Assembly: GCF_019711655.1 (NCBI RefSeq)
Contig: NZ_JAIGNU010000003.1
Span: 62,001-126,000, forward strand
Direction of reading: 5' to 3'
Length of the DNA: 64,000 nt
Source: Qipengyuania mesophila
GTDB lineage: Bacteria; Pseudomonadota; Alphaproteobacteria; Sphingomonadales; Sphingomonadaceae
A program made the translations under genes and the position numbers. Below are positions 26,959 to 36,028 of this stretch, in pieces (the stretch's first letter is position 1; every line of letters starts with the position of its first letter). A model generated the notes under the pieces. The model worked only from the letters and a program-made list of their open reading frames with translations. It searched no databases and was not told the DNA's origin.

Positions 26959-27247
26959 CGATTGGGTCACCCGCTGTGAGTTCTCTTGAGCCAGCAACAA
27001 CCACGTCTCTCGTCGGTGTGGGAAGCGAGGTAGCTTGCGAGTTCGGTGAGGACGTCTTTTCGCGGATTTGGCGCCACTTTGACAGAGGTAGCGATGCGCC
27101 ATGAGCCCATCGATCACTTTCGAGCCGAACGCGCACGTTTTTGACCGCGCCACCTTGAATGCGCGCCATCTCCTGTTCGGAGGTGCAATCTGGTTTGAGG
27201 CTATCGGCAGAAGCAACGACACTGCTCACCTTCCGCGCGCGACCGCT

Positions 27248-27661
27248 CTATTTCCTCGGCTTTCGACCCAATCCAATTTTGAGCGCGAGGTCGCGACGGG
27301 TCTCGGCATATTCAGGGGCGACCATGGGATAATCCACTGGGAGATTCCAGCGCGCGCGATACTCCTCCGGCGTCATACCGTGCTCCGAATTTAGATGTCT
27401 TTTGAGCATCTTCAATTTCTGGCCACAGTCGAGGCAAACCAGATGGTTGCTCTTTACGGACGATCGGATGGACACCGCAGGTTCGGGGACTTCTTCGGCT
27501 GCAGGGGTGCCATCGCCGAGACCAGACAAAGCGGAGTAGACGCTGGAAATCAGTGCCGGAACGTCATCCACGCCCACGTTGTTGTTGCTCACATGTGCAG
27601 AGACAATGTCCGAGGTAAGGGCGATGAGGGTCTCGGTCATGTCGGTATTGGAATCGTCCAT
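27248..27661 (-). CDS. Ros/MucR-family transcriptional regulator
   Basis: A 137-residue regulator with the Ros/MucR zinc finger: CLDCGQKLKMLKRHLNSEHGM (Cys-x2-Cys ... His-x4-His) near residues 77-97, followed by the conserved TPEEYRARWNLP stretch and a basic tail. These proteins repress genes with AT-rich targets and often silence acquired DNA in alphaproteobacteria. The ribosome site AGGATAGGA precedes the ATG. An island-borne copy may control island genes. Confidence 0.92.
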   Translation of the reverse strand: MDDSNTDMTETLIALTSDIVSAHVSNNNVGVDDVPALISSVYSALSGLGDGTPAAEEVPEPAVSIRSSVKSNHLVCLDCGQKLKMLKRHLNSEHGMTPEEYRARWNLPVDYPMVAPEYAETRRDLALKIGLGRKPRK

Positions 27662-28003
27662 TTCCTATCCTGTTTGAAAGGAGGGGGCTTCGACCGGTGA
27701 TGCAAACCGAGGCCGACTTTATCGTATAATCCCCTCAGAAGTGCAATATTCAGTGTGATGCAGCGCCTTTTTTGTATTTCTAAGAACGCGACTTGGACCG
27801 AATTCCTCAAGACCCCGTCGTTCATAGAGCTCAAGCAATGGAGTTGGCAGGCACGAAGTGCATTAATTGCCAGCCGTGGGCGGGGCACACTCAATGCCTC
27901 GGCCAGAAGCAGCCGTCAGGGCGCAAGTGGGGGCATTGGCAATTCTGATTGCCGACGAGCTAGGGCGCAGCGATACCCCACCTCAAAGCGAAGGGCGGAC
28001 GGC
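27662..28003. other. Promoter region between divergent mucR-like and membrane-protein genes
   Basis: 342 bases. The minus strand carries the promoter area of the MucR gene, with TTGCAC about 17 bases before an AT-rich GATAAA. On the plus strand a 36-residue frame at 27838-27948 (MELAGTKCINCQ..., with a CxxC and a later Cys) has no clear ribosome site and is doubtful. Confidence 0.4.
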
Positions 28004-28342
28004 ATGAATATACCCGAGCAATATGAGCGAGTGATCAGGTGGATAGGTGACGGCACCGGTGCACCAGATGCATTGCTGCATGTTCACGCCGGAATGGTTG
28101 TCCTGATCCTAGCACGCTTGATCACACGGAGATCGTTAGCAACTCCGATACCCTTCGCGGTGGTCTGCGTTGCAGAGCTGGCTAATGAGGTCATGGACCG
28201 ACTAGCAAATGGAAGCTGGCGATGGCCCGACACTTCTCTCGACATCATCAACACTCTTTTCTGGCCATTTGTGCTGATGGTTGGTCTCCACGCGCGCCGG
28301 GCGCAGGACTTGAGGCGTCACCCAAGTCAAAGCGTGAACTAA
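28004..28342 (+). CDS. Small membrane protein
   Basis: A 112-residue protein with about three hydrophobic segments (AGMVVLILARLI, FAVVCVAELANEV and TLFWPFVLMVGLHA). It resembles small VanZ-like or unnamed membrane proteins of Sphingomonadales. The ATG at 28004 is the start of a typical MNIPEQYERVIRW beginning; the in-frame sequence further upstream has poor composition. Role unknown. Confidence 0.65.
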   Translation: MNIPEQYERVIRWIGDGTGAPDALLHVHAGMVVLILARLITRRSLATPIPFAVVCVAELANEVMDRLANGSWRWPDTSLDIINTLFWPFVLMVGLHARRAQDLRRHPSQSVN

Positions 28343-28560
28343 CAGCGTAACTCCCTGCAGGAACTAGCTGAGGATCGAAACGGTCGCAGATTTCGCCAGT
28401 TCGTAGCCGTCCGTTCATCAGAGTCGCTGATAGATTGCAAGCATCAGCTCGTTATGTGGTCCAGGGAACGTCAATTAAATCGAAGATCCTTTTGTATTTG
28501 TGATGCGATGATTTTGGATTAAGAAAGTCACTATGGGGTGAGGTTTCTAGGAGGGGTAAT

Positions 28561-29829
28561 TTGGCCATTAGCTGGCGCCTTTTCCGAGCTCCAAGCGAAG
28601 CTATAATCGAAGAGCGCCGTCGCGCAGCGAGGACAGTTCGCTACGCTCTAGGTTTGGTCATTGCACTACTTGCGAGCACCATCGTCCACACGATCATGAA
28701 CTTCGATCCAGAGGTTGGCTCAAAGTTCACACTATGGGCACTAGCGCTAATCGTCGTCCTGGCAGGATGGATTTGGTGGATCGGAACGCTGCACTACCCT
28801 CGCATACGAGAAGCAGATTTGATTTTTGCTATACCATTGATCTTCCTGATGGATCAGCTGCGAAAAATCATTTCATACCCAATGCTCACGGACATGAGTA
28901 TTCCCCCGTCCGTCACATTGATGGGCAATTCGGTCCTGCTGATCGCCTTCATCTGGATTGTCTTTAGAGGGAACTTTGTGGGGCTAGTGATCTGGTCGGT
29001 CATTCACGCCGCTAATTTTGCGATCGCTCTGTCCGCGATGGATGAACCCCGATCCGCGCTAATCCAGTCAGCAAGCGTCTACGTGCCCGTGCTCCTTCTG
29101 ATTCTTTATGGGAACTACTCATTCTTGTCGGAGGGGCTAGAGAATTTCAGGCTCAAGCAGGAGCTCGCGGAGGAGAAACGAAAGAGTGAAACGCTCCTCT
29201 ACAATCTTCTTCCTGAGGAGGTGGCGGAGCGATTGAGGCGCGGCGAAAGCGTGGCCGATGCATTCTCCGATGCTACGGTGATTTTCGTCGACTTGGTCGG
29301 GTCGTCGGCGATTGCGCGGCAGCTATCTCCGAAAAGCTTCGTCCAGATGCTTAGTCGAGTTTTTGCTCTCGCTGACGCCTGCGCGGCCGATTGCGGTGTG
29401 GAGCGCGTCAAAACCTTGGGCGATGCCTACCTAGCCATATCCGGCGCGAAGGGTGGCGGCGACGCCGAGAACGCCGTTAGGTTTGCCACCCAACTCTTAG
29501 GACGAATGGCTGAGCTTTCGAGCTCGCTTGACCTTCAGTTGTCACTGCGAATTGGCATCCATAGCGGACCAGTGGTTGGCGGCGTCATAGGCCAACATCG
29601 GGCAGGTTATGACTATTGGGGTGACACCATGAACGTCGCAGCGCGCATCCAGGCTGTAGCGCACAACAACGCCATTTGTGTCAGCGAACCGACTTACTTC
29701 GCGACCCGTAGCGTCGTTGATTACGCCCCCAAGCGCATGACGAGTTTGAAGGGTATCGGAGAGATTTCAGTCTATGATCTCATCCCTTCTACTCCCACTG
29801 CGGATCAGGCATCGACGATCTCGATTTGA
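28561..29829 (+). CDS. Membrane adenylate cyclase (class III)
   Basis: A 422-residue protein with about six membrane segments in residues 28-190, a short coiled stretch, and a C-terminal class III cyclase domain (about 235-400). The metal-binding Asp244 is in IFVDLVGSS and Asp288 in TLGDAYLA; Lys284 and Asp351 (AGYDYWGDTMN) fit ATP rather than GTP, and Asn358/Arg362 are the transition-state pair. It should make cAMP. The TTG start follows an excellent AGGAGGGG site. It is in the island, next to attR, and the chromosome near attL encodes a cyclic-nucleotide-binding membrane protein. Confidence 0.9.
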   Translation: MAISWRLFRAPSEAIIEERRRAARTVRYALGLVIALLASTIVHTIMNFDPEVGSKFTLWALALIVVLAGWIWWIGTLHYPRIREADLIFAIPLIFLMDQLRKIISYPMLTDMSIPPSVTLMGNSVLLIAFIWIVFRGNFVGLVIWSVIHAANFAIALSAMDEPRSALIQSASVYVPVLLLILYGNYSFLSEGLENFRLKQELAEEKRKSETLLYNLLPEEVAERLRRGESVADAFSDATVIFVDLVGSSAIARQLSPKSFVQMLSRVFALADACAADCGVERVKTLGDAYLAISGAKGGGDAENAVRFATQLLGRMAELSSSLDLQLSLRIGIHSGPVVGGVIGQHRAGYDYWGDTMNVAARIQAVAHNNAICVSEPTYFATRSVVDYAPKRMTSLKGIGEISVYDLIPSTPTADQASTISI

Positions 29830-30087
29830 GATACCTGACGAGCAAATGTGAGTGGCTCCTCGATGGCACGTTGGGAAGGACGGACCGAGGTTCAAATTAA
29901 AGGCTAATCGCCTTGCGACCGCATCCCACTTTCGAGGCGTGATAGCCGTCAAGAAAGATCCGGTTTGCGCTTGATGTGTTTCGTTAGATGCTTTGTTGTT
30001 TTCGTCGCGTCCTTTGTTCAGTAAGACATGGATTTTAGTCAATTGTCTAAGCTGCTAGATGGCGCAAGAAGTAGGGGACGAGAGGCT

Positions 30088-30483
30088 ATGAGGGTGACTA
30101 AAATTTTGATCGGGACAACGGCGATTGCAGCCATCTTGTTGGCGGTAGGCCCCGTATTCGCGCAGTCTGGGCGCACTTCCACCGCCTACGTATACTGCTA
30201 TGCCAGTCCGCCTGGGTTGAAGGGGAATGCTTATCTGTCCGAGATTTCAGAAATAACTCTCCCGGTAGAAGCGGTCTGGGAGAAGCCTGCGTCACAGCGC
30301 GCGGAAGCTGGATGGATTGCATATCTGAACCAGTCAGGGTTCAAATACGATCCACATCACGCCAACTGTGGTGTAAGCCACCCAACTCGTGAAGGGGCAG
30401 ACCAGAGTCGTCGCAGCGACCTGAGCAATCAGGGACCAAACATGCAGTATGTGCTAGTTTCGTATCGGCCAAAAGCGAATTGA
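30088..30483 (+). CDS. Secreted hypothetical protein
   Basis: A 131-residue protein with a signal peptide (residues 1-23, LLAVGPVFAQ). Two cysteines in the mature part could form a disulfide. No family recognised. The ATG at 30088 gives a proper basic n-region; the frame is open further upstream but without a signal-like start. It is the last gene of the island. Confidence 0.65.
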   Translation: MRVTKILIGTTAIAAILLAVGPVFAQSGRTSTAYVYCYASPPGLKGNAYLSEISEITLPVEAVWEKPASQRAEAGWIAYLNQSGFKYDPHHANCGVSHPTREGADQSRRSDLSNQGPNMQYVLVSYRPKAN

Positions 30484-30664
30484 CGCTAAAATTTAGGCGC
30501 GATGGAATGCTTCCCAGACTAAAATGGAGTGGGATTTTCAGCCGATCGTCACTGCGAGAAGCTCGGTGAGTTGTTAATGACCATTGCTAAAGGTTTCTGG
30601 AACCGTATGCATTTATGGTTTCGGGTCCTCTCATTTCTAGACACCACGGCGCTCTACGCTCTAC

Positions 30665-30678
30665 GTAGACGCGTCTAC
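30665..30678. promoter_or_regulatory. Second copy of the 14 bp palindrome beside attR
   Basis: GTAGACGCGTCTAC, identical to the core of the 25430-25451 palindrome, ends 14 bases before the attR repeat. The position suggests a binding site of an excision or integration accessory protein. Confidence 0.55.
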
Positions 30679-30692
30679 CGACAGTTTCCGTT

Positions 30693-30742
30693 GGAATCAT
30701 AATCCGCGTGTCGGGGGTTCGAGTCCCTCCTCCGCTACCAAA
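30693..30742 (+). repeat. attR: right 50 bp direct repeat of the island
   Basis: Identical to 13334-13383, but the sequence upstream does not form the 5' half of a tRNA, so this is a tRNA 3' end only. It marks the right boundary of the island. Confidence 0.93.
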
Positions 30743-30746
30743 TCCT

Positions 30747-30765
30747 CCTGCTTGAAGCAGGTTTT
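30747..30765 (+). terminator. Displaced terminator of tRNA-Met
   Basis: CCTGCTT-G-AAGCAGG followed by TTTT, directly after attR. No such hairpin follows the intact tRNA-Met at 13381, so this is probably its original terminator, separated by the island. The 330 bases from here to 31097 hold no gene; they should contain the promoter of the patatin operon. Confidence 0.65.
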
Positions 30766-31097
30766 CCCGCGACCATGTCCTTCTGAAGTACCGGCGCCAT
30801 CCCGACGTCCCTCGGGCTTCCGAGCCATTGAACCGACCCCTTCCCGAGACCGGAGCACGCGTTTCACGGGGCGGTAGCGTCGATTTCGTCCTATATTTCG
30901 CCTGCCAAAGGTCCAATTTGGTGGAGTTTCGAGTCGCGAGTTGAAAGTGCATCGCGCTGCCTGGAATCTGAACCCGGCAAACCGGATGGAATCACATTCC
31001 TTCGCAAGGCAGCCGCTGCGAATTCCGCTGATTGCCCGGCTGGCGGCAAGCAATGCCGCCGATCTCGGGCGACCAGCCCCTTCGAGGGGACAGGCAA

Positions 31098-32204
31098 ATG
31101 GCTGGACCAGCAGAAGTCGACGACGAGGTCGAAGGTACACCGGAAGACGGGATCGGCCTGTCGCTGTCGGGTGGGGGCTATCGTGCCATGCTCTATCACG
31201 TGGGCGCGATCATCCGCCTCCACGAATTCGGCCTGCTGGGCGAAATCAAGCGCATCTCCAGCGTTTCGGGCGGGTCGATCGCCGCCGGCGTGCTGGCGCT
31301 TGCCTGGGACAGGATCGCCACCCGCGATGCCCTTTTCGAAAACTTCGTCGACAGGCTGCGCAGCATGGCCGGGCGGACGATCGACAAGTCGTCATCGCTT
31401 AGCGGTCTGTTTCTCCCTGGAAATGCAGCCGATTATGTGGCGAAGGCCTACGACAAGCACCTTTTCGGCGGCGCGACGCTGCAGGACCTCCCCGATTTCC
31501 CGCTGTTCGTCTTCAACGCAACCAATCTGGAGAGCGGGGCGCTGTGGCGGTTCACCAAGTTCCATATGCGCGACTGGAAGATCGGGCGCATTTCGCGGCC
31601 CGAGCTGCCGCTGACCGAGGCGGTCACGGCCTCCTCGGCCTTTCCCCCGGTGCTGTCACCCTACATCCTCAAGGTCTCTCCGGAGGATTTCGACATCCGG
31701 GTTCCCGGTGTGCCGGAGGACTATTTTTCCGACATCATGCTCAGCGATGGCGGCATTTACGACAATTACGGACTGGAGACGATCTACAAGCGCTATCGCG
31801 ACGTGCTGGTGTCGGACGGTGGCGCTGCGCTGGACATGGATCCCGATCCGCCGAGAAACTGGGTGACACACACGAGCCGCGTCCTCTCGGTCATCCATGC
31901 GCAGGTCCACGCGCTGCGTAGCCGCCAACTCGTCGGCGACTACCTAGCGGGAGCGCGCGCCGGCGCCTTCTGGAGCATCCGTACTCCGATCGAGCGGTTC
32001 GACGTGGCGGATCCCTTCCCCGTATCGGCGGAAGCTGTCCTCCGGCTGGCGCAGACGCCGACGCGTCTCAAGGCGTTGGATGCCGATCTGCAGGAGCGGC
32101 TGATCAACCTCGGCTACGTGCAGTGCGATGCCGCTGTGCGCGCCTATTACCGGCAGGCCACAGCGCGCGGTTCGAGGCTGCCCTATCCCGATCGGAGCTT
32201 TTGA
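31098..32204 (+). CDS. Patatin-like phospholipase
   Basis: A 368-residue cytoplasmic phospholipase of the patatin/cPLA2 fold. The oxyanion motif SGGGYRA is at residues 24-30, the nucleophile Ser57 is in SVSGGS and the catalytic Asp217 in LSDGGIYDN. There is no signal peptide. Such enzymes release fatty acids from membrane lipids, and several immunity systems (CBASS CapV among them) use them as cell-killing effectors. I choose the ATG at 31098, nine bases after GAGGGGAC. It heads an operon with a protease, an MBL protein and an amidase-like protein; the protease gene starts four bases after it. Confidence 0.9.
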   Translation: MAGPAEVDDEVEGTPEDGIGLSLSGGGYRAMLYHVGAIIRLHEFGLLGEIKRISSVSGGSIAAGVLALAWDRIATRDALFENFVDRLRSMAGRTIDKSSSLSGLFLPGNAADYVAKAYDKHLFGGATLQDLPDFPLFVFNATNLESGALWRFTKFHMRDWKIGRISRPELPLTEAVTASSAFPPVLSPYILKVSPEDFDIRVPGVPEDYFSDIMLSDGGIYDNYGLETIYKRYRDVLVSDGGAALDMDPDPPRNWVTHTSRVLSVIHAQVHALRSRQLVGDYLAGARAGAFWSIRTPIERFDVADPFPVSAEAVLRLAQTPTRLKALDADLQERLINLGYVQCDAAVRAYYRQATARGSRLPYPDRSF

Positions 32205-32207
32205 GCC

Positions 32208-34091
32208 ATGGCGGACCTCTCGCTCGGCCCGCAGCTCATCGACCGGCTTCTTCTCGGCCCGCGCGCCGACGGGCGGATGGTGCAGGATTCACCGATCCGC
32301 GGCGATGTGCTGGCGGCATTTGCATCGAATCCGCGCGGGCGGCTCGACCTGCTGATCACTCCTTACAAATCGCAGCCGGCTTCGGAACTTGCTGCCTATA
32401 TTTCGCGCGCTGCCCGCGACGACGAGGAGCCGCGAGTCTCGTTTCTCGAAGGGGTCGTCGTCGCCCGGCTCAGTCTCGCGCGCGTGCTCGAAAGCGTGCT
32501 TCCAGCGACGGGCTGGTTCCGGACCCTGTGCGAAGAAGAGATCGTCTCCGCCGATCTTTCCTATGCGATCGCGCGCAATATCGCCCTGATGCGCGAGGAA
32601 GAGGCGCAGGGGACCCTGCCCATGGCCAGTGATGGCGAAAACCTACCTTTCGCCGTCCGGCGCGCGGCGGTTTTCTTTACCCTGCTGGGGGCGGTCCAGG
32701 CGCTGGGCAATGTCATCGAAACAGGCCAGCCGCCGCGAACGCTGAACACGGTCGAGGAAATCGTCGAATTCGTCTCGCTCGAGGCTCTCACCGAAACCGG
32801 CGCGGGCATATTCCGGCGCTTGACGAAGACCTGTCCGGCGATGGCCGATCCGTTCGTGTTTGCCGTTTCGCTCAATCGGCCGGTGGAAATGGCCGTCAAT
32901 CGCTCGGCCCTGACGGTCAAGGCGGACAGCGCGCGCCTTCTCTTTGCCGTCAACTGCTCCGAAATCACATGGGCGATCCTCGATTCCGGCATCGATAGCG
33001 AGCACCCGGCCTTCGCCGATCATGCTTCGCCCTCGGGCACGAGCAGGGTCATCGCGACATTCGATTTTTCGCGACTGCGCGATCTCATTTCGACCGACTA
33101 CCTGTTCAACTCGAAAGCGCTCGATGAAGCGGCCAAGACTTTCGCGAGTGCGCGAACGGAGGAGGCGTTGGGGGCGGCCAAGGCCGACCTCAAATTGCTC
33201 GCTGAGGAGGCCGAAAGGGGCCGCCCGGTCAATTGGGGCCTCGCCCGGCGGTATATCGAGGTGGCGTCGCCGGCGCCTCCGGATGTTGCGCACGGTACCC
33301 ATGTCGCCGGAATTCTCGCGGCGGATTGGCGCGAGCCCGACGTCAACGATCCGGCCAAGACCAAGCAGCGACTTACCGGTGTCTGCCCCGATATCCGGCT
33401 GATGGATTTCCGCGTGGTCGGCGCGACCGAGGCGGACACCGAATTCAACGTGATCGCGGCCATGCAATTCATCCGCTTCCTGAACACCCAGAACAATTAC
33501 CAGATCATCCATGGCGCGAACCTGAGCCTGTCCATTCCGCATTCTGTCCGCAACTATGCTTGCGGCGCGACGCCGGTTTGCGAGGAGGCGGAGCGGCTGG
33601 TTTCGTCAGGCGTGTTCGTGGTCGCCGCTGCGGGTAACCGGGGATACCAGAATTACCAGCTCAGCGGCGGCGGCAGCTTCGACAGCTACGCCCCGTCGTC
33701 GATCACCGACCCCGGCAATGCCGAAGCGGTGCTGACCGTGGGCGCAACCCATCGGACGTCGCCGCACAATTACGGGGTGAGCTTCTTCTCGAGCCGCGGA
33801 CCCACGGGCGATGGCCGGGCCAAGCCCGACCTTCTGGCTCCCGGCGAGAAGATCCTCAGCGCGATCCCCGGCGGGAAGGAGGGGGCCGACGACACGCGCG
33901 ACGGAACCAGCATGGCGGCCCCGCACGCCAGCGGGGCGGCAGCCCTGCTGATGGCGCGCAATTCCGAATTCATCGGCCGCCCGGGAAAGATCAAGCGTGT
34001 GCTGATGGACAGCTGCACCGATCTCGGCCGGGAGCGCAGCTTTCAGGGGGTCGGGCTGATCGACGTCCTGCGCGCCATGCAGACGATCTGA
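32208..34091 (+). CDS. Cytoplasmic subtilisin-like protease (S8)
   Basis: A 627-residue S8 serine protease. Asp259 (ILDSGID), His362 (AHGTHVAG), the oxyanion Asn477 (AAAGN) and Ser568 (DGTSMAAPH) form the complete active site. A 250-residue N-terminal domain of unknown type precedes it, and an unusually long, charged helical insert separates Asp and His. With no signal peptide it should act inside the cell, unlike most subtilisins. The tight spacing to patatin and MBL genes suggests the protease activates, or is activated with, its neighbours. Confidence 0.92.
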   Translation: MADLSLGPQLIDRLLLGPRADGRMVQDSPIRGDVLAAFASNPRGRLDLLITPYKSQPASELAAYISRAARDDEEPRVSFLEGVVVARLSLARVLESVLPATGWFRTLCEEEIVSADLSYAIARNIALMREEEAQGTLPMASDGENLPFAVRRAAVFFTLLGAVQALGNVIETGQPPRTLNTVEEIVEFVSLEALTETGAGIFRRLTKTCPAMADPFVFAVSLNRPVEMAVNRSALTVKADSARLLFAVNCSEITWAILDSGIDSEHPAFADHASPSGTSRVIATFDFSRLRDLISTDYLFNSKALDEAAKTFASARTEEALGAAKADLKLLAEEAERGRPVNWGLARRYIEVASPAPPDVAHGTHVAGILAADWREPDVNDPAKTKQRLTGVCPDIRLMDFRVVGATEADTEFNVIAAMQFIRFLNTQNNYQIIHGANLSLSIPHSVRNYACGATPVCEEAERLVSSGVFVVAAAGNRGYQNYQLSGGGSFDSYAPSSITDPGNAEAVLTVGATHRTSPHNYGVSFFSSRGPTGDGRAKPDLLAPGEKILSAIPGGKEGADDTRDGTSMAAPHASGAAALLMARNSEFIGRPGKIKRVLMDSCTDLGRERSFQGVGLIDVLRAMQTI

Positions 34092-34110
34092 CGACGAGAA
34101 AGGATGCTCA

Positions 34111-35283
34111 ATGGAACTTGAAGTTCTGCCTGCCCGTCACGGTGACTGCATGCTGCTGCACTTCGGGAGCGAGGACGATCCGCGCCTCGCGCTGATCGAT
34201 GGCGGGCCGGCGGGCGTCTACCACGAAGCCCTGCTCCCGCGCCTGGAGGAACTGCGCGAGGAACGGGGCATCGCAGACGGCGATCCGCTGGTGATCGATC
34301 TGATGATGGTCAGCCACATCGACGATGACCACGTCAACGGGATCGTGCGTTTCCTCAAGGACATGCACGAACGGGCGGAGGAGGGAAAACCGCCAAAGTT
34401 CCGCGTCCGCCGACTGTGGCACAATTCCTTCGACGACATCATCGGCAACAAGGAATCCGAGACGCAACTGCAGCTGACCAAGCAATTCGGTACGGCGAGC
34501 GCGGGAGAGGCGGATATCCCGCGCGGCGACATGCCCTTTCGCAACTGGCAGGTGCTGGCCAGCGTTTCGCAAGGGCACGCAATCCGCAAACTTGCGGAAG
34601 CCCTCAAGATTCCGGTGAACCCGGAATTCGGTGGTTCCATGATCAAGTCCGCTGGGGGTGCGGAAGTCGAAATCGAGGATCTGAAATTCACGGTCCTCGG
34701 TCCGCTCGAATCCGAACTGTCCGCGCTCGAGAAAGAGTATGACGAGTGGCTCAAGCGGACCAAGCGCGGCCGCGACAGCGGGGAGGCCCTGCTGGCGTCC
34801 TTTGCCGATGAATCGGTCGCCAACCTCTCGAGCCTGGTGTTCCTGGTCGAGTCGCGCGACGAACGCTATCTGCTGACCGGCGATGCACGGGGTGACAAGA
34901 TCCTCGATGCCATCGCCCAGTGCGGGCTGGCCAATCGCGCGGGGAAGCTCGAAGTGGACCTGCTCAAGGTTCCGCACCACGGCAGCGATCGCAATGTCAC
35001 AGCTGAGTTCTTCGAAGCCATTCCGGCCACACGTTACGTCCTGAGCGGCGACGGCGGGCACGGCAATCCCGAGCGGCCGTGTATCGAATGGATCGTGGCG
35101 GCGCGGGGCAAGCAGCATACCGTGCTGCACTTCACCTATCCGCTCGATCGCATCGACCGTCGCCGCGAGGAACTGTTCAAGGGCGAGGATTGGTCCGACG
35201 AGACCCATGGCATCGAGCCGCTGGCAAAGACCTTCCCCGATGCGGTGAAGATCGTCGCGGGCGGCAGCGACCGGACGGCCTGA
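34111..35283 (+). CDS. MBL-fold hydrolase, ComEC-like
   Basis: A 390-residue metallo-beta-lactamase-fold protein. The metal motif is SHIDDDH (residues 68-74), with ALIDGGP earlier, LLTGDA and KVPHHGSD later, as in the hydrolase domain of ComEC/Rec2 and related soluble proteins that cut nucleic acids or cyclic nucleotides. No membrane segments, so it is not a DNA-uptake channel. It has a 60-residue charged insertion (about 150-225). It begins 19 bases after the protease stop, with an AGAAAGGA site. Confidence 0.9.
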   Translation: MELEVLPARHGDCMLLHFGSEDDPRLALIDGGPAGVYHEALLPRLEELREERGIADGDPLVIDLMMVSHIDDDHVNGIVRFLKDMHERAEEGKPPKFRVRRLWHNSFDDIIGNKESETQLQLTKQFGTASAGEADIPRGDMPFRNWQVLASVSQGHAIRKLAEALKIPVNPEFGGSMIKSAGGAEVEIEDLKFTVLGPLESELSALEKEYDEWLKRTKRGRDSGEALLASFADESVANLSSLVFLVESRDERYLLTGDARGDKILDAIAQCGLANRAGKLEVDLLKVPHHGSDRNVTAEFFEAIPATRYVLSGDGGHGNPERPCIEWIVAARGKQHTVLHFTYPLDRIDRRREELFKGEDWSDETHGIEPLAKTFPDAVKIVAGGSDRTA

Positions 35284-35311
35284 GCAAATTTCGATGGCGA
35301 GGAGAGTATCG

Positions 35312-36028
35312 ATGACGAGCAAATCGGTAGAGAACATCAAGCAGATCCAGCACGCGCTGGCACGCAAGGGCTACAATCCCGGCCCGGTAGACGGCGTCTG
35401 GGGGCGTCTCACGGAAGCTGCGGTCCGCCATTTCCAGGCCGATCACGGCCTGGTGGCCGATGGTGTGGTCGGGCCGAAGACGAGCGTGGTCCTGCTCGGC
35501 AACGAGATGGCCGTTGCGCCGTCGGACGACCCCTCGATCCCATGGTTCCAGGAAGCGCGGCGGCTCGTGGGCGTTCGTGAAGTTGTCGGGCCGGGGAACG
35601 AGCCGAAGATCATCGACTGGGCCAAGAAGGCCGGCATCGATTATCGCGACGACGATATCCCCTGGTGCGGGCTGTTCGTCGCGCACTGCGTGTCCTCGAC
35701 GCTCAGCGGCGAATTGCTGCCCGGCAATCCACTCGGTGCCCGGAACTGGCTGAAATTCGGTGCCCCCTGCAGCCCTATGCTCGGTTCGATCCTCGTCTTC
35801 TGGCGCGGGAAGATCGACGGCTGGAAGGGGCACGTCGGCTTCTATGCCGGCGAGGACAAGGACGCCTTTCACGTTCTCGGCGGCAACCAGGGCAATTCCG
35901 TGTCGATCGTGCGCATAGCGCGCGATCGGCTGCTGGAAGCGCGCTGGCCCGCGAGCGCTCCGGTATGCGTGACCGAGAAGGTGGAACTCGCCGCGGGCGA
36001 TTCCTTCTTTTCGACCAACGAGGCCTAG
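35312..36028 (+). CDS. Peptidoglycan-binding, amidase-like protein (TIGR02594 type)
   Basis: A 238-residue protein. Residues 1-70 are a PG_binding_1 repeat (IQHALARKGYNPGPVDGVWG and a following FQADHGLVADGVVG). Residues 80-220 resemble the TIGR02594 NlpC/P60-CHAP-like domain, with the active-site cysteine in IPWCGLFVAHC and the histidine in KGHVGFYAGED. I use the ATG at 35312, which has AGGAG at the right distance; one six codons upstream is possible. Lacking a signal peptide, it would need another route to the wall. It ends the operon, overlapping the convergent gene by four bases. Confidence 0.85.
   Translation: MTSKSVENIKQIQHALARKGYNPGPVDGVWGRLTEAAVRHFQADHGLVADGVVGPKTSVVLLGNEMAVAPSDDPSIPWFQEARRLVGVREVVGPGNEPKIIDWAKKAGIDYRDDDIPWCGLFVAHCVSSTLSGELLPGNPLGARNWLKFGAPCSPMLGSILVFWRGKIDGWKGHVGFYAGEDKDAFHVLGGNQGNSVSIVRIARDRLLEARWPASAPVCVTEKVELAAGDSFFSTNEA

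Larger units (their letters stand above)
13334..30742. mobile_element. Genomic island integrated in tRNA-Met
   Basis: The element is bounded by the 50 bp repeats at 13334 and 30693. It has a tyrosine integrase (25829), two serine recombinases (17393, 23033), patches of lower GC, many short unknown genes on both strands and dispersed repeats, and carries no housekeeping gene. No conjugation or phage structural genes were seen, so it is not self-transmissible by its own visible content. The integrase is 4 kb from attR rather than next to it, which suggests later insertions or a composite island. Confidence 0.88.

Noticed and set aside
26849..27229. 126-residue minus-strand gene next to mucR
   Set aside because: It crosses the strong terminator hairpin at 26930-26958 and has no motif.
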